NCBI RefSeq assembly: GCF_009766085.1 | Contig: NZ_LMUF01000052.1 | Coordinates: forward strand, 225,275-289,274 | DNA length: 64,000 bases | Source of the DNA: Burkholderia sp. S171 | GTDB lineage: Bacteria; Pseudomonadota; Gammaproteobacteria; Burkholderiales; Burkholderiaceae | Direction: 5' to 3' | Translations under genes and position numbers: made by a program | Shown: piece by piece, positions 8,527 through 18,300 of the stretch | Position numbering within the stretch: the stretch's first letter is position 1 | How the letters are laid out: each line of letters begins with the position of its first letter | The notes under the pieces: model-generated | Told to the model about the DNA's origin: nothing | The model's input: the letters and a program-made list of their open reading frames with translations, nothing else | Databases searched by the model: none

Positions 8527-9601
8527 CGTCAACCTCATGGCGTAGGGAAACACGCGCGCCCTTGACGGGCATCGGGCCGTGAGCACGCTGCATGGTAACG
8601 AGCACGGGTTGATCGGGCAGCGTATCGAGCATGACCGATACCGACAACGCCGCGCCATACCATTCCACCGAAGCGATGGTGCCGTGCAATTGGGCATCGC
8701 CCAGCGGCACGATCTTGAGGCACTCGGGACGTATGCACGCCACGTGGTCGCGATCGTCGTGACGGGGGTCGCCAATGGGAAACATGATGGACGGTGGCAA
8801 CAGGTTCGCCGCGCCAAGATAGCGCGCGACGAACGCGTCCTTCGGGTTATCGTAGAGTTCGCGCGGTGTGCCGAGTTGCGCAATGCGGCCATCGCGCATC
8901 AGCAACGTGCGGTCGGAGAGCACGAGCGCGTCGTCCTGGTCGTGCGTGACACACACAATGGTCAGGTTCGGCAAGCGTTCATGCAACGCCTTGAGTTCAG
9001 TACGGACGGATGCCCGCAGGTTGGCATCGAGTGCGGACAGCGGCTCGTCCAGCAGCAGCACGTCCGGCTCGATCACCAGCGCCCGCGCCAACGCCACGCG
9101 CTGCTGCATGCCGCCCGACAACTGCGCGGGCATCACATGCCCCGCGTCGCCGAGTTGCACGAGCTTGAGGGCATCGGCTACGCGCCGTGCGATCTCCCCT
9201 GCTTTCAGACGCCGCGCCCGCAAACCGAACGCGACGTTGTCGTACACCGACAGATGCGGAAACAGCGCATAACTTTGAAACAGCAAGCCGAGATTGCGCT
9301 TGAACGGCGGCACATGCGTGAGGTCACGCCCCGCCACCGTCAACGTCCCCGCGAGCCCGTCCGCCTCAATAAAGCCCGCGATAAACCGCAGCAGCGTGGT
9401 CTTGCCGCAGCCGCTGCGGCCGAGCACGGTCAGCAGTTCGCCCCGCTCGATAGTCAGCGACAGGTCATCGAGCACCGTGCGTGAGCCGAAGCGCACGCTC
9501 AGTCGGTCGATACGCACGCCACCGTGCGTGTGCTGATTTGAATCCACGGCAGCAGCTTCGCGAGCGGCCGGAGCAAGCGTCAAAGTGTTCACGGTTCGCA
9601 T
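8504..9601 (-). CDS. phnT: 2-aminoethylphosphonate ABC transporter ATP-binding protein
   Basis: The protein is a 365-residue ABC ATPase that energises phosphonate import at the cytoplasmic face. The nucleotide-binding domain shows Walker A GRSGCGKTT (about residue 60), the Q-loop in LLFQSYALFP, the signature LSGGMQQR, Walker B VLLLDEPLSALD and the switch His in VCVTHDQDDA. The C-terminal 100 residues form a TOBE-like regulatory extension as in spermidine/iron-type importers. It lies between the binding protein and the permeases. Confidence 0.93.
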   Translation of the reverse strand: MRTVNTLTLAPAAREAAAVDSNQHTHGGVRIDRLSVRFGSRTVLDDLSLTIERGELLTVLGRSGCGKTTLLRFIAGFIEADGLAGTLTVAGRDLTHVPPFKRNLGLLFQSYALFPHLSVYDNVAFGLRARRLKAGEIARRVADALKLVQLGDAGHVMPAQLSGGMQQRVALARALVIEPDVLLLDEPLSALDANLRASVRTELKALHERLPNLTIVCVTHDQDDALVLSDRTLLMRDGRIAQLGTPRELYDNPKDAFVARYLGAANLLPPSIMFPIGDPRHDDRDHVACIRPECLKIVPLGDAQLHGTIASVEWYGAALSVSVMLDTLPDQPVLVTMQRAHGPMPVKGARVSLRHEVDDVVLISE

Positions 9602-9649
9602 CCTTGAGAGCTTGGAGAAAACAGGACGAGCCCGAAGGTCAAAGAAGGC

Positions 9650-10738
9650 TCAGGACTTCGGCTTGACGACGTCGAGCTGTTTGTCCGAGTTGCCGATCAC
9701 GTCGTTTTTCCAGCGCGTGGTCCATGCAGCCTTCTTCTCCATCACCTGGTTCCAGTCCACCGGAATCAGCTTCACGCCCGCGATCGCCTGCTTGACCGTC
9801 TCGCCGTTCTTGCCTGCCAGCGGCACGTCGGTACGGCCCGGAATACCATAGATATCCGGCACCTTCGCCTGCACTTCCTTCGACATCAGGTAGTCCACCA
9901 GCTTCTTGCCTTCAGCCTGGTTCGGGCCGCCCTTGATCAGGCCGATTGCGTAGGGCAACTGGAACGTGGTCGGTGCTTCGCCCGGCTTGACCGAGAGGAA
10001 GACCGGCTTGAGCGAGAGGCCGCCGTTGGTCGAGTCGTCCAGGTCCATCTGCAGGTCGCCGTTGGCGAACGCGATCTCGTTACGCGAGAGCAGGACGTCG
10101 AGATAACCTGTGCCCTTGGTGTGGAATTTTGCGCTCTTTTCCAGGTCCTTCAGATAGTCGAACGCCTTGTCTTCGCCCATCAGCGCGCTCGTCAGGATGA
10201 TCACGGCCATGCCGTCACCGGCGGTCGCGGGATTCGAATAAGCCACCTTGCCGCTGAAGTCGGGATGCAGCAGATCCGCGAAGGTCTTCGGCGCGGTCTT
10301 CGTGATTTCAGGGTTGATCGCGAACGAGAAATAGTTGTTCACGAAGGTCGCCCAGGCGCCGTCCGGAGCCTTGGCGATGGCCGGCACGTTCTTGTAGTTG
10401 ACGCTCTGATAAGGCTGCAGCAAGCCGCCTTGCGACGCCTGCTGAATGAACGGCGGCAGCGTGACGAGCACGTCCGCCTTCGGCGAATCCTTCTCCACCG
10501 TCGCGCGATTCACGACTTCCCCGCTACCCGCGATCACGATATTGACCTTCACGCCTTCCTTCTTTTCAAAGGCCGGCAATACGTCCTTGTACAGGTTTTC
10601 CAGACCGTCGGCGCTGTACAGCACGACTGCATCGGCGGCAAAAGCCGGCACGGTCACAACGCTCGCGAAAGCGGCCACGGCCAGCGCCGGCACTACGCGC
10701 TTCGCAAAACGGGATGCGGGAAAGCGATTTTTTGTCAT
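9650..10738 (-). CDS. phnS: 2-aminoethylphosphonate-binding periplasmic protein
   Basis: The protein is the solute-binding component of the phosphonate importer. The start MTKNRFPASRF at 10738 gives a classical signal peptide ending in PAFAADA, and GGAGA lies about ten bases upstream. The frame stays open to 10987, but that extension reads through a 9-bp tandem repeat and has no signal function, so it is rejected. The mature region VVLYSADGLENLYKDVLPAFEKKEG is typical of the family that also binds iron and phosphonates (extracellular solute-binding family 1). It heads the phnSTUV transcript and is divergent from phnW. Confidence 0.93.
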   Translation of the reverse strand: MTKNRFPASRFAKRVVPALAVAAFASVVTVPAFAADAVVLYSADGLENLYKDVLPAFEKKEGVKVNIVIAGSGEVVNRATVEKDSPKADVLVTLPPFIQQASQGGLLQPYQSVNYKNVPAIAKAPDGAWATFVNNYFSFAINPEITKTAPKTFADLLHPDFSGKVAYSNPATAGDGMAVIILTSALMGEDKAFDYLKDLEKSAKFHTKGTGYLDVLLSRNEIAFANGDLQMDLDDSTNGGLSLKPVFLSVKPGEAPTTFQLPYAIGLIKGGPNQAEGKKLVDYLMSKEVQAKVPDIYGIPGRTDVPLAGKNGETVKQAIAGVKLIPVDWNQVMEKKAAWTTRWKNDVIGNSDKQLDVVKPKS

Positions 10739-10834
10739 GGTGCTTGTTTCTCCGGGATAGCGGATACAACCAAGTGGCGTGAGGTTAGATGTACGTTTCA
10801 CACGTTTTTCCAGGCATCGGCTCGATTCTTTTAA

Positions 10835-10878
10835 GTCCGATACGTCCGATACGTCCGATACGTCCGATGCGTCCGATG
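10835..10878. repeat. 9-bp tandem repeat, about five units
   Basis: Five head-to-tail units lie between divergent phnS and phnW: three identical gtccgatac units (10835-10861), one gtccgatgc (10862-10870) and a partial gtccgatg. The array is about 100 bases upstream of phnS and 200 upstream of phnW, where a change in unit number could alter promoter spacing. Read as protein it gives a Ser-Asp-Val repeat, but that reading is not expected to be translated. Confidence 0.8.
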
Positions 10879-11062
10879 ATTCATTGGCGTGGCGTCCCGA
10901 ATGTCGGTCCACCAGCAACCGGAACGAAGGATCACAGAACTTCATGACAGCGCCATGACGATGCCACATTTTTCCAACAAAGAACACATTTCGCCAAAAT
11001 TCCGACGTAGACTATTTCATGTCTGCCGACCGATGCAAAACCGTCGGGCGGCACTTGAAGCG

Positions 11063-12193
11063 ATGAATGGAGAAAACGTGATTAACGGAAGTGACCCGAT
11101 TTTACTGACCCCTGGCCCACTGACAACATCGCCTGCTACCCGCCAGGCGATGTTGCGCGACTGGGGTTCGTGGGACGCGGCTTTCAACCGGATGACAAGC
11201 GATATCTGCCGCGACCTGCTTGCGATCGTGTCTGGCCAAAAAGATTTTGTGTGCGTCCCCATGCAAGGTAGCGGCACGTTTTCCGTGGAAGCCGCGCTCG
11301 GCTCGCTCGTGCCGCGCGATGCCGTGGTGCTGGTGCCGAACAACGGCGCGTATTGCACGCGCTTACTGAAAATACTGGAGCGGCTGGGCGTGGCGTCGGT
11401 CGAACTGAAATTTCGCGATGACGAGCCGGCGAGCGTTGCACGGATCGAGGAGATGTTTCGCCGCGAGCCGCGCATCACGCATGTGGCGCAGGTGCATCTG
11501 GAGACGAGCGCGGGTTTGCTGAACCCGCTCGACGACATCGCAGCGCTGTGCAAACAGCATGGCAAGCGCCTGATCGTCGATGCAATGAGTTCGTTCGGCG
11601 CATTGCCTATCGATGTATCGAAGGGCGGTATCGATGCGGTGATTTCCGCCAGCGGCAAGTGTCTCGAAGGCGTGCCGGGGATGGGCTTCGTGATCGTGCG
11701 GCGCACCCTGCTTGAGGCATCGGCGGGCATTTCGCGCTCACTCGCGCTCGATCTCCACGATCAACACGCGTACATGATGAAGACCACGCAATGGCGTTTT
11801 ACGCCACCTACGCACGTGGTTGCCGCGTTACGCGCGGCGCTCGACCAGTTCATCGCCGAAGGGGGTCAGCCGGCGCGTGGCGCGCGGTATCGGCGCAATT
11901 GCGCGGCGTTGATCGATGGCATGGCTTCGCTGGGCTTCAAACCGTTCCTGGATGCCGCGGTGCAGGCGCCGGTGATCGTCACGTTCCATGCGCCGCGCGA
12001 TCCGGCCTACGATTTCCAGCGCTTTTACGAAGCCGTCCGCGATGCAGGTTATGTGCTCTATCCGGGCAAGCTGACGGAGGTGGAGACATTCCGCGTTGGC
12101 TGCATCGGGGCAATCGATGCGAACGAAATGTTCAACGCAGTCGCGGCAATCGGGCGGGCGCTGGGCACGCTGCACGTGCGCCTGGCAGCGTAA
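11063..12193 (+). CDS. phnW: 2-aminoethylphosphonate--pyruvate aminotransferase
   Basis: The enzyme transfers the amino group of 2-aminoethylphosphonate to pyruvate, giving phosphonoacetaldehyde and alanine. The sequence opens with the hallmark ILLTPGPLTTS, has the PLP-aspartate region LIVDAMSSFGALPID and the Schiff-base lysine in SASGKCLEGVPG, and is about 376 residues long. The frame is open from 10889 but family similarity begins after 11063. A GTG at 11078, with GGAG five bases before it, may be the true start. It is divergent from the importer and convergent with the DeoR gene. Confidence 0.95.
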   Translation: MNGENVINGSDPILLTPGPLTTSPATRQAMLRDWGSWDAAFNRMTSDICRDLLAIVSGQKDFVCVPMQGSGTFSVEAALGSLVPRDAVVLVPNNGAYCTRLLKILERLGVASVELKFRDDEPASVARIEEMFRREPRITHVAQVHLETSAGLLNPLDDIAALCKQHGKRLIVDAMSSFGALPIDVSKGGIDAVISASGKCLEGVPGMGFVIVRRTLLEASAGISRSLALDLHDQHAYMMKTTQWRFTPPTHVVAALRAALDQFIAEGGQPARGARYRRNCAALIDGMASLGFKPFLDAAVQAPVIVTFHAPRDPAYDFQRFYEAVRDAGYVLYPGKLTEVETFRVGCIGAIDANEMFNAVAAIGRALGTLHVRLAA

Positions 12194-12217
12194 CAACACG
12201 TGAAACTCCAGCACCAC

Positions 12218-12973
12218 TCAGGCGATCATCAATTCCGGCCCACGCGCGGCGATTGCACGGCGCATGGCTTTGTCGGGCGCGACCTCGGTGATCAGGTAAC
12301 GCGCCTTTTCGAAGTCGCGGATACGCACGGGCGTGACGTTGCCGAACTTCGAGTTGTCCGCGACGATAGCCGCCGTGCTCGCCGCCAGGATCATGCGGCT
12401 GCGCACTTCGGCGGCGAGACGCGAGTAGTCGGTCAGGAAGGCTTCGGGTGTGATCGCGCCCGCCCCGACGAACGCGAAGTCCACGTGATATTGCGAAAGT
12501 TGCTGCACGGTGTCCAGACCGAATACCGCGTCCTCGTTGTCCGAGAGTTCGCCGCCGAACAGCGTGACCTTGTTGTCGTTGCGGCGGCCGAGCAGCAGAG
12601 CGATGCGCCAGTCGTTGGTATAGACCATCAACCGGTGCCGGTCGCCCAGTGCGCGCGCAACGGCTTGGGTCGTGCTGCCCGAGTCGATGATCACCGACGC
12701 GCCGTCGGGTACCAGTTGCGCGGCACGCTCGCCGATCGCGCGCTTGGCGGCTGCGTTCGCGGCTTCCCGCACGTCGAGGTCCGGCTCCCGGCGATCATTG
12801 GACAGCGCGCCGCCGTGGGTGGTCGCGATCAGGCCGCGTTCGGCGAGGGCGTTGAGGTCGCGCCGGATCGTCTCGCGCGAGACGTCGAGTGCGCGCACGA
12901 GTTCGGCGACCGACAGCGCGCCGTTCTTCGACAACTCCGACAGGATGTATTGATGACGTTGTTCGGCGAGCAT
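12218..12973 (-). CDS. DeoR-family transcriptional regulator
   Basis: The protein has an N-terminal winged helix-turn-helix of the DeoR type (RHQYILSELSKNG, then VSRETIRRDLNALAERG and the THGGAL turn) and a C-terminal sugar-phosphate-isomerase-like sensor domain (VIIDSGSTT, then TLFGGEL). Start at 12973 (MLAEQRHQYIL) is chosen because it begins the family-conserved region. It lies within the phosphonate island and is divergent from the FAD oxidoreductase, so control of the phn genes is likely; a phosphorylated intermediate would be the natural effector, which is inference. Confidence 0.88.
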   Translation of the reverse strand: MLAEQRHQYILSELSKNGALSVAELVRALDVSRETIRRDLNALAERGLIATTHGGALSNDRREPDLDVREAANAAAKRAIGERAAQLVPDGASVIIDSGSTTQAVARALGDRHRLMVYTNDWRIALLLGRRNDNKVTLFGGELSDNEDAVFGLDTVQQLSQYHVDFAFVGAGAITPEAFLTDYSRLAAEVRSRMILAASTAAIVADNSKFGNVTPVRIRDFEKARYLITEVAPDKAMRRAIAARGPELMIA

Positions 12974-13041
12974 CGAGTGCGGCCGGGCATGCCGGCAATA
13001 AATGAACGAGCAAAGGGATAAACACGGGACCGCGCGTATTG

Positions 13042-13061
13042 TAGTACGCGATAGTACGCGA
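13042..13061. promoter_or_regulatory. tandem 10-mer, candidate DeoR operator
   Basis: The sequence tagtacgcga occurs twice in direct tandem, one helical turn apart, between the divergent DeoR gene and FAD oxidoreductase gene. Position and spacing fit an operator for two regulator subunits. The same 10-mer is at 103-112 and its first seven bases are upstream of phnA. Binding is inferred. Confidence 0.45.
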
Positions 13062-13082
13062 CGGGCCGTCACACGGATGACC

Positions 13083-14255
13083 ATGACAACCAACCACACT
13101 TCCCATCACACGGACGTCGCGATTATCGGCGCGGGCATTCTCGGGCTGGCGCATGCCTATGCGTTCGCTAAACGCGGCTTGCGCGTGACGGTATTCGAGC
13201 GCAGCGGCACGCCGGTCGGTGCGTCCATCAGAAACTTTGGCATGGTGCTGGTGACCGGCCAGCCGCCGGGCGCGATGCATGCGCTTGCGCAGGCATCGCG
13301 GAAAATATGGCTCGACTGGGCGTCCGGCGCGGCGCTGCATGTCAGGCGTTCCGGTTCGCTGATGTTCGCCCGCAGCGAGGCCGAAGCTCAGTTAATGGAG
13401 GCGTTCGCGGCAACGCGCGCTGAGGCGGCGGGCTACGACGCCGCGATGCTTTCACGCGCCGCGCTCGACGATCTTTATGACGGCCGCTTCCGGAAACATC
13501 GCGCTGCGCTGCATGGGCGTGCTGACTTGCAGGTGTATTCGCGCGAGGCGGTGCCTGCGCTCATCGACTATTTGCGGCGTGAGTTCAACGTGGATTTTCG
13601 CTTCGGGACGCTCGTGCAGGATGTAGACGACGGGCGGGTCGAGACGACTGCGGGCCAGTGGCGAGCGGAGCATGTGGTGGTCTGCGCGGGACACGATTAC
13701 CTGTCGCTGCTCGCGCCGCAACTCGCTGTGCTGGAACCGCGGGTGTGCCGGTTGCAGATGCTGCGCGTGCGGCCAACCACGCCTTTCACCCTCGATCACG
13801 CCGTGCTGACCGGACTGAGCTGCCTGCATTACGGCGCGTTCTCGGACCTTCCCGAAGCCGCCGCGCTGCAAGCGGAAGTGGCCGCTCGGGAACCTGCGGT
13901 GCTCGAGCACGGTATCCATTTGCTGGCGAGTCCGACGCCTGAGGGCGATCTGATCGTGGGCGACTCGCACGATTATGGCGATGATCCGTCACCGTTCAAT
14001 GCGCAAGCTATCGATGAAATCCTGCTCGGTCTGGCGGAGGACACGCTCGGCACTACGCTGCGGGTCGTCGAACGATGGCAAGGGGTGTATGGCGCGCGCA
14101 CCGGGACGTCGGGCGCACCGTTTTCTATCCTGCGGGCCGCGCCGAATGTGACCGGCGTGTACATGCATAGCGGCGTGGGCATGAGCGTCGGACCGGCGCT
14201 GGGCGAGTGCATAGTTAGTCATCTGCTTGACGGCGCAGCGCTGCCCGTGGCGTGA
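13083..14255 (+). CDS. FAD-dependent oxidoreductase, phosphonate-associated (HpnW-like)
   Basis: The protein belongs to the D-amino-acid-oxidase-like flavoproteins. The N-terminal Rossmann motif DVAIIGAGILGLAHAYAFAKRG binds FAD, and the C-terminal part ends with GVYMHSGVGMSVGPALGE, a typical second FAD contact. A clade of this family is known by synteny with phosphonatase-like genes and is proposed to deaminate a modified aminophosphonate. ATG codons at 13077 and 13083 are both possible. Its place beside phnW and a regulator supports an accessory entry step for a substrate other than plain 2-aminoethylphosphonate. Confidence 0.85.
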   Translation: MTTNHTSHHTDVAIIGAGILGLAHAYAFAKRGLRVTVFERSGTPVGASIRNFGMVLVTGQPPGAMHALAQASRKIWLDWASGAALHVRRSGSLMFARSEAEAQLMEAFAATRAEAAGYDAAMLSRAALDDLYDGRFRKHRAALHGRADLQVYSREAVPALIDYLRREFNVDFRFGTLVQDVDDGRVETTAGQWRAEHVVVCAGHDYLSLLAPQLAVLEPRVCRLQMLRVRPTTPFTLDHAVLTGLSCLHYGAFSDLPEAAALQAEVAAREPAVLEHGIHLLASPTPEGDLIVGDSHDYGDDPSPFNAQAIDEILLGLAEDTLGTTLRVVERWQGVYGARTGTSGAPFSILRAAPNVTGVYMHSGVGMSVGPALGECIVSHLLDGAALPVA

Positions 14256-14413
14256 CAACTTGTCGCAGATACGGCGTCTTCAGGCGTAGCGTCGCGGACG
14301 CGCTTCATCAAACGAGCGGCAAGAGTCTATTTCCCCGATGCACGGCAATGAAGGCGCGCCCACCCGATAAACTCGACGCCTGTTCTTTCTGCGACTGCGC
14401 GGAGTGTTGATCG

Positions 14414-14602
14414 ATGAGCTACAAGAAAGGCATTGTGCTGGAGATCCAGTTTCCGCCCGAGCGTCTGAACGACGGCGCGGGAGACCCGTACTGGATCGAC
14501 CTGACACTGGATGAAGCCCGCCGTCTCCACGACCAGCTCGCGAGGCGTTTCGCCAGCGAGGCGCAAGCGAATCAGCCGCTTGATACGTTCACAATGGGAT
14601 GA
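14414..14602 (+). CDS. small hypothetical protein
   Basis: The 62-residue product is hydrophilic and acidic in the middle, with no signal peptide or membrane segment. I do not recognise a family. It is accepted because ATG is preceded by GGAG nine bases upstream, codon usage is high-GC and typical of neighbours, and the region has no competing gene. It sits alone between the FAD oxidoreductase and a minus-strand exported protein. Confidence 0.6.
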   Translation: MSYKKGIVLEIQFPPERLNDGAGDPYWIDLTLDEARRLHDQLARRFASEAQANQPLDTFTMG

Positions 14603-14635
14603 CGAGCCGCTCGGAAAAGGCGGACGACCCGCCCC

Positions 14636-15151
14636 TCACGACCCGTTGCAAGTAGGACTCGACAGATTGCGGAAACGGTTCGGCCAGTCGCCCGACATCG
14701 CTGCTTGTGCCGCTGCCAGCGGCATATCCCCCGTACACACGCAGCGCTTCAGGAACACCGCCAGCCGTTCCTTGCGGCGCTGCCCCGCACGCCCGTCCCA
14801 GCGACGGATATCGAGGTTCGCCGCTGCGGTTGGGGAGCCGCCCAGCAGAATCGGCATACGGTGATCGAGCGCGTAGTCCGAAGCGGTCTGCGGGTCCACA
14901 TGGCGTTGACTCAGCAACTGCTCTTTCTGGCGCTGCAAGGTGTCGAAGGGCGGCAGGACATCGTCGGCATAACCGGGGCGGCAGATCGTATCCACGATGG
15001 TCGACTGAGTCACGCGCGGATCGAGCAGTTCGGGTTTTTGCGCGTGAACCGGCATACCGGCGGCCGAAAGCGCAAGCAGGAACCACACGGTGGCAACACG
15101 CCGGCAACTGTCGCGGCGGTCACGGTAATGCGAAAGAAACCTTCTATTCAT
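14636..15151 (-). CDS. exported HNH-like protein of unknown role
   Basis: The 171-residue product starts with an Arg-rich region and a hydrophobic signal segment (VWFLLALSAAGMPVHAQ), so it is probably exported. The mature part contains DTICRPGYADDV, DYALDHRMPILLGGSPTAAANL and, near the C-terminus, RCVCTGDMPLAAAQAAMSGDW. I recall a family of secreted proteins with the pattern YELDHLIPLELGG...NLWPQ, which resembles a degenerate HNH nuclease core; here the usual Glu in YELDH is Ala and NLWPQ is NLDIR. The start has no clear ribosome site. Nuclease activity is speculative. Confidence 0.7.
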   Translation of the reverse strand: MNRRFLSHYRDRRDSCRRVATVWFLLALSAAGMPVHAQKPELLDPRVTQSTIVDTICRPGYADDVLPPFDTLQRQKEQLLSQRHVDPQTASDYALDHRMPILLGGSPTAAANLDIRRWDGRAGQRRKERLAVFLKRCVCTGDMPLAAAQAAMSGDWPNRFRNLSSPTCNGS

Positions 15152-15299
15152 TCGGCGATCAGGCCGCGCTGAAAACGCAACGGCCCTATGTCGGAGCGAG
15201 AGGAGGGACTAATTAAAACACATGCGCGTTCCAGGAACGGAATCGGATATTAATCCCGACCGTCGGATGACCCGCTTCGATCAACGCCAATCGATGGTA

Positions 15300-15317
15300 A
15301 AGCGCCCTGAGGCGCTT
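15300..15317 (-). terminator. short hairpin at the 3' end of the hybrid kinase gene
   Basis: A seven-base perfect stem, aagcgcc (15300-15306) and ggcgctt (15311-15317) around ctga, overlaps the kinase stop codon. The T-run on the minus strand is short, so it is at best a weak terminator. Confidence 0.4.
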
Positions 15318-18300
15318 AGGCAGAGTGCTGCTCGAGCGCCGTATGGAGCGCTATGGCTTCATCGTAGAAACGGGCGTAGGCCGTGTGGATCGCCGCGGTG
15401 TCGTAGCCTTGTCCTGGCTCTCTCGCGCATGCATGCTGCAGGGCCAGGCAGGCATCGGAGAAAGGCGTGGCGCCGATCACGAACGCCGCTCCCTTCATCC
15501 GATGTGCCAGTTCGAGCAGACGGCCGAAGTCCGCCGATGCAAACGCCCCGCGCGCCTCCTCGAGATCCTGCCGGTTCGCCGACTTCAATGCATCGACCAA
15601 GGCGGCGGCTTGATCACCGAAGCCGTTGAGTTGATCCACGTTGAAACGCGGGACTGTGGATGGTTCCGCAACGGCGTGATCAGCAAGTTGAGCCACGTAG
15701 GCCGCGCCGTTCAGTTGCCCGGGATAAGAAACGGACACACTGAGTGCAGCTGAAACGGCACGGCCGACTGCCCTGTTCGCCGGAAAGTTTTGTGTGGGGC
15801 CATAGGTATCGGCATGGGCACTGCCGGACGCGAAGGAGCTCGCAGAACCAATCGATGCGGTCGACATATGCATGGGTGCAGTACCCACTATGCGATCGAA
15901 GAAAGATCTGAAATCCGAGCGTGGTCTCTGACGTCCGGATCGAGTGGCGACGGGCAATGAGTGACTCGGCGCGGCGACCTTCGCCGCCGGCTCATTGCGT
16001 AGGGCAAGAACCAGCGCGCGGTGCAGCGCATCGAGCCCCAGCGGCTTCACGAGGCACACCGTCATGCCTGCGTCGAGCGCTTGAGTCAGCGCCTCGGGCT
16101 GCGCGTTCGCGGTCACGCCGATGATGGGCGTCGGCTTCAGATCGGCGTTCGTGCGCGTCAGCGCCCGTTCGCGCGCTCGGATTGCACGCGCAAGATCCTC
16201 GCCGCTCATCGTGGGCATCGAACAATCGGTCAGGATCAGGTCGAACGGAGCGCCTTCTTGCCGATGCCGCTCCCAACGCGCAAAAGCGTCCCCGCCGTCG
16301 TTGGCGGTTTCGATCAAGCAGCCAAGTGTATTCAACTGGCTCGCCAACAAGATGCGATTGGCCGGATGATCGTCGACAACGAGGACATGCAGACCGAGCA
16401 AGTCGTGCGTATCGAGATCGGGCATGAGTGCGGGCGCAAGCGTTTCCAGCGGCGGGCGGGCTACGGGCAAGCGTACCCGCGCGGTGAAGCGGCTTCCTTG
16501 CCCCGGCTTGCTGGACAACCGGATCGTGCCGCCCATCAAGGTCATCAAGCGCCGGCAGATGGTCAAGCCGAGACCGGTGCCGCCAAAGCGGCCGGGCCGC
16601 TCCTGTCGTGCCTGCGCAAACGGCGCGAACAGCAACGCTTGCTGATCCGCGGGGATACCAATACCGGTGTCGGAGACTGCCAGTAATAGTTCGCGATGCG
16701 CGGTGCGATCGTTACCAGGAGGGTTATGCGCGTGGCCCTTGCTCACCGCTCCGATTGCATACTCGAGCGTCACTTGACCCGCATCCGTAAACTTGATCGC
16801 ATTCGACAACAGGTTGCCCAGCACCTGCCTCAGGCGCAGCGCGTCGGCCATTACCCACACGCGCTCGTGCTCGAATTCGTGCTCCTTAGGGCCACGCACG
16901 CGCACCACTAGCCCAACGCCTTTGCTGCGCGCAGCCGGCTCATAGATCGCCACCACGCTTCTCACCCACCCGCCCAATTCCAGCGGCGCAGAGATAAACA
17001 CGAGCCGCCCGGCTTCGATCTTCGCCATGTCGAGGATATCGTCGATCATGCCAAGCAGGTCATGCGCTGCCTGATGCGCCGTACCCAGCGCCCGCTCAGT
17101 CGATGCACGGTCGCCCGGGCTGCGCAATTCGAGTTCGAGAAGTCCGAGCACGGCGTTCATCGGCGTGCGGATTTCGTGGCTCATGGTGGCGAGGAACGTC
17201 GACTTCGCGCGGTTCGCGGTTTCGGCTTCTTCCTTTGCCGCGCGCATCGCATGTTCGGCCGCCCGCCGGCGTGCGATCTGCGCTTTCAATGACACCGCCC
17301 AGCCGATCAATAGCGCGAGCAGGGCTATCGCCAGCAGCGCGCCAAAGATGACTTGCGGACGCCGCCGTTCCCACTGGCTCTCCGGATGCTCGATAAGCAT
17401 CCAGCGTCGGCGAATGGCGTCGAGCTCCGTCGGCTGCATGTGTTCGATCGCGCGGTTCATGATCTCCAGCAGCATGGGCTGATTACGCGCGATGAGAAAA
17501 CCGTGCTGCACGGGCTGATCCGAGAACGCGCCCGTGATAACGAGCTTGTTACGATACGGATTGCCTACCGCATAGTTGGCGAAGGTCATGTCAATGATGG
17601 TGGCGTCGGCCTGGCCGTTCACCACGGCATCGAACTGCCCATTGATCGGCGACGTCTCGACGATATGCACCGAAGGCATGCGCTCGCGCAACATGCTCAT
17701 GAGCGCGTGATTGCGCCAAAGCGCAACGCGTTTGCCTGCAAGCGCTTGCGCGTCGCGCAGCGGCTCGGCCCCCGCCCGCGTGAGGATTACCAGCACGCCT
17801 TCGCCGTAAGGTTTGCTCGGCGCGAACTGTGGCGGGATCTGACCCGCGCTCAGCCCGTAGGCGATCAGGCTCGCGCGGCCGTCGCCCAGGTCATCGGTTA
17901 CTCGCTCTGTCGAACCACGCAGCCGGCCTTCGAAGCTGAGGCCCGTGAGGGCGCCAATCGCCGCAAGCATATCGATTGCCAGACCCGCGGGCTTACCGCT
18001 TGAATCGCGGAATGTCATGGGCGCGGCGTCTGCATACATGGAGTAGTCGATCACCGGATGTGCGCTTATCCAGGCACGTTGCGCATCGCTTAAGGTAAGT
18101 GGCCGGGTGAACGTCACTGCGGCGGCAGCCGCCCATCGCGCACGCACTTCGAGCAGAAAGCGGGGCGGCAGCGCGGCGAGCGCCGCATCCACGCGTTGCC
18201 GCTGGAGGTCTCCTGCGGCGTCGGCGGCGAAGGCGAAACTGTAGCCGGCTTCATCGAATGGCGCGAAGCCCGAGAGAGTGAGGTTCACCAGGTCCAGGTG

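Noticed and set aside
9650..10987. Extended start of phnS at 10987
   Set aside because: The extension reads the 9-bp repeat and precedes the signal peptide; ATG 10738 has a ribosome site.
15222..15629. Plus-strand frame of 135 codons
   Set aside because: Mostly antisense to the hybrid kinase; its GAGGAGG is about 16 bases from the ATG, too far.
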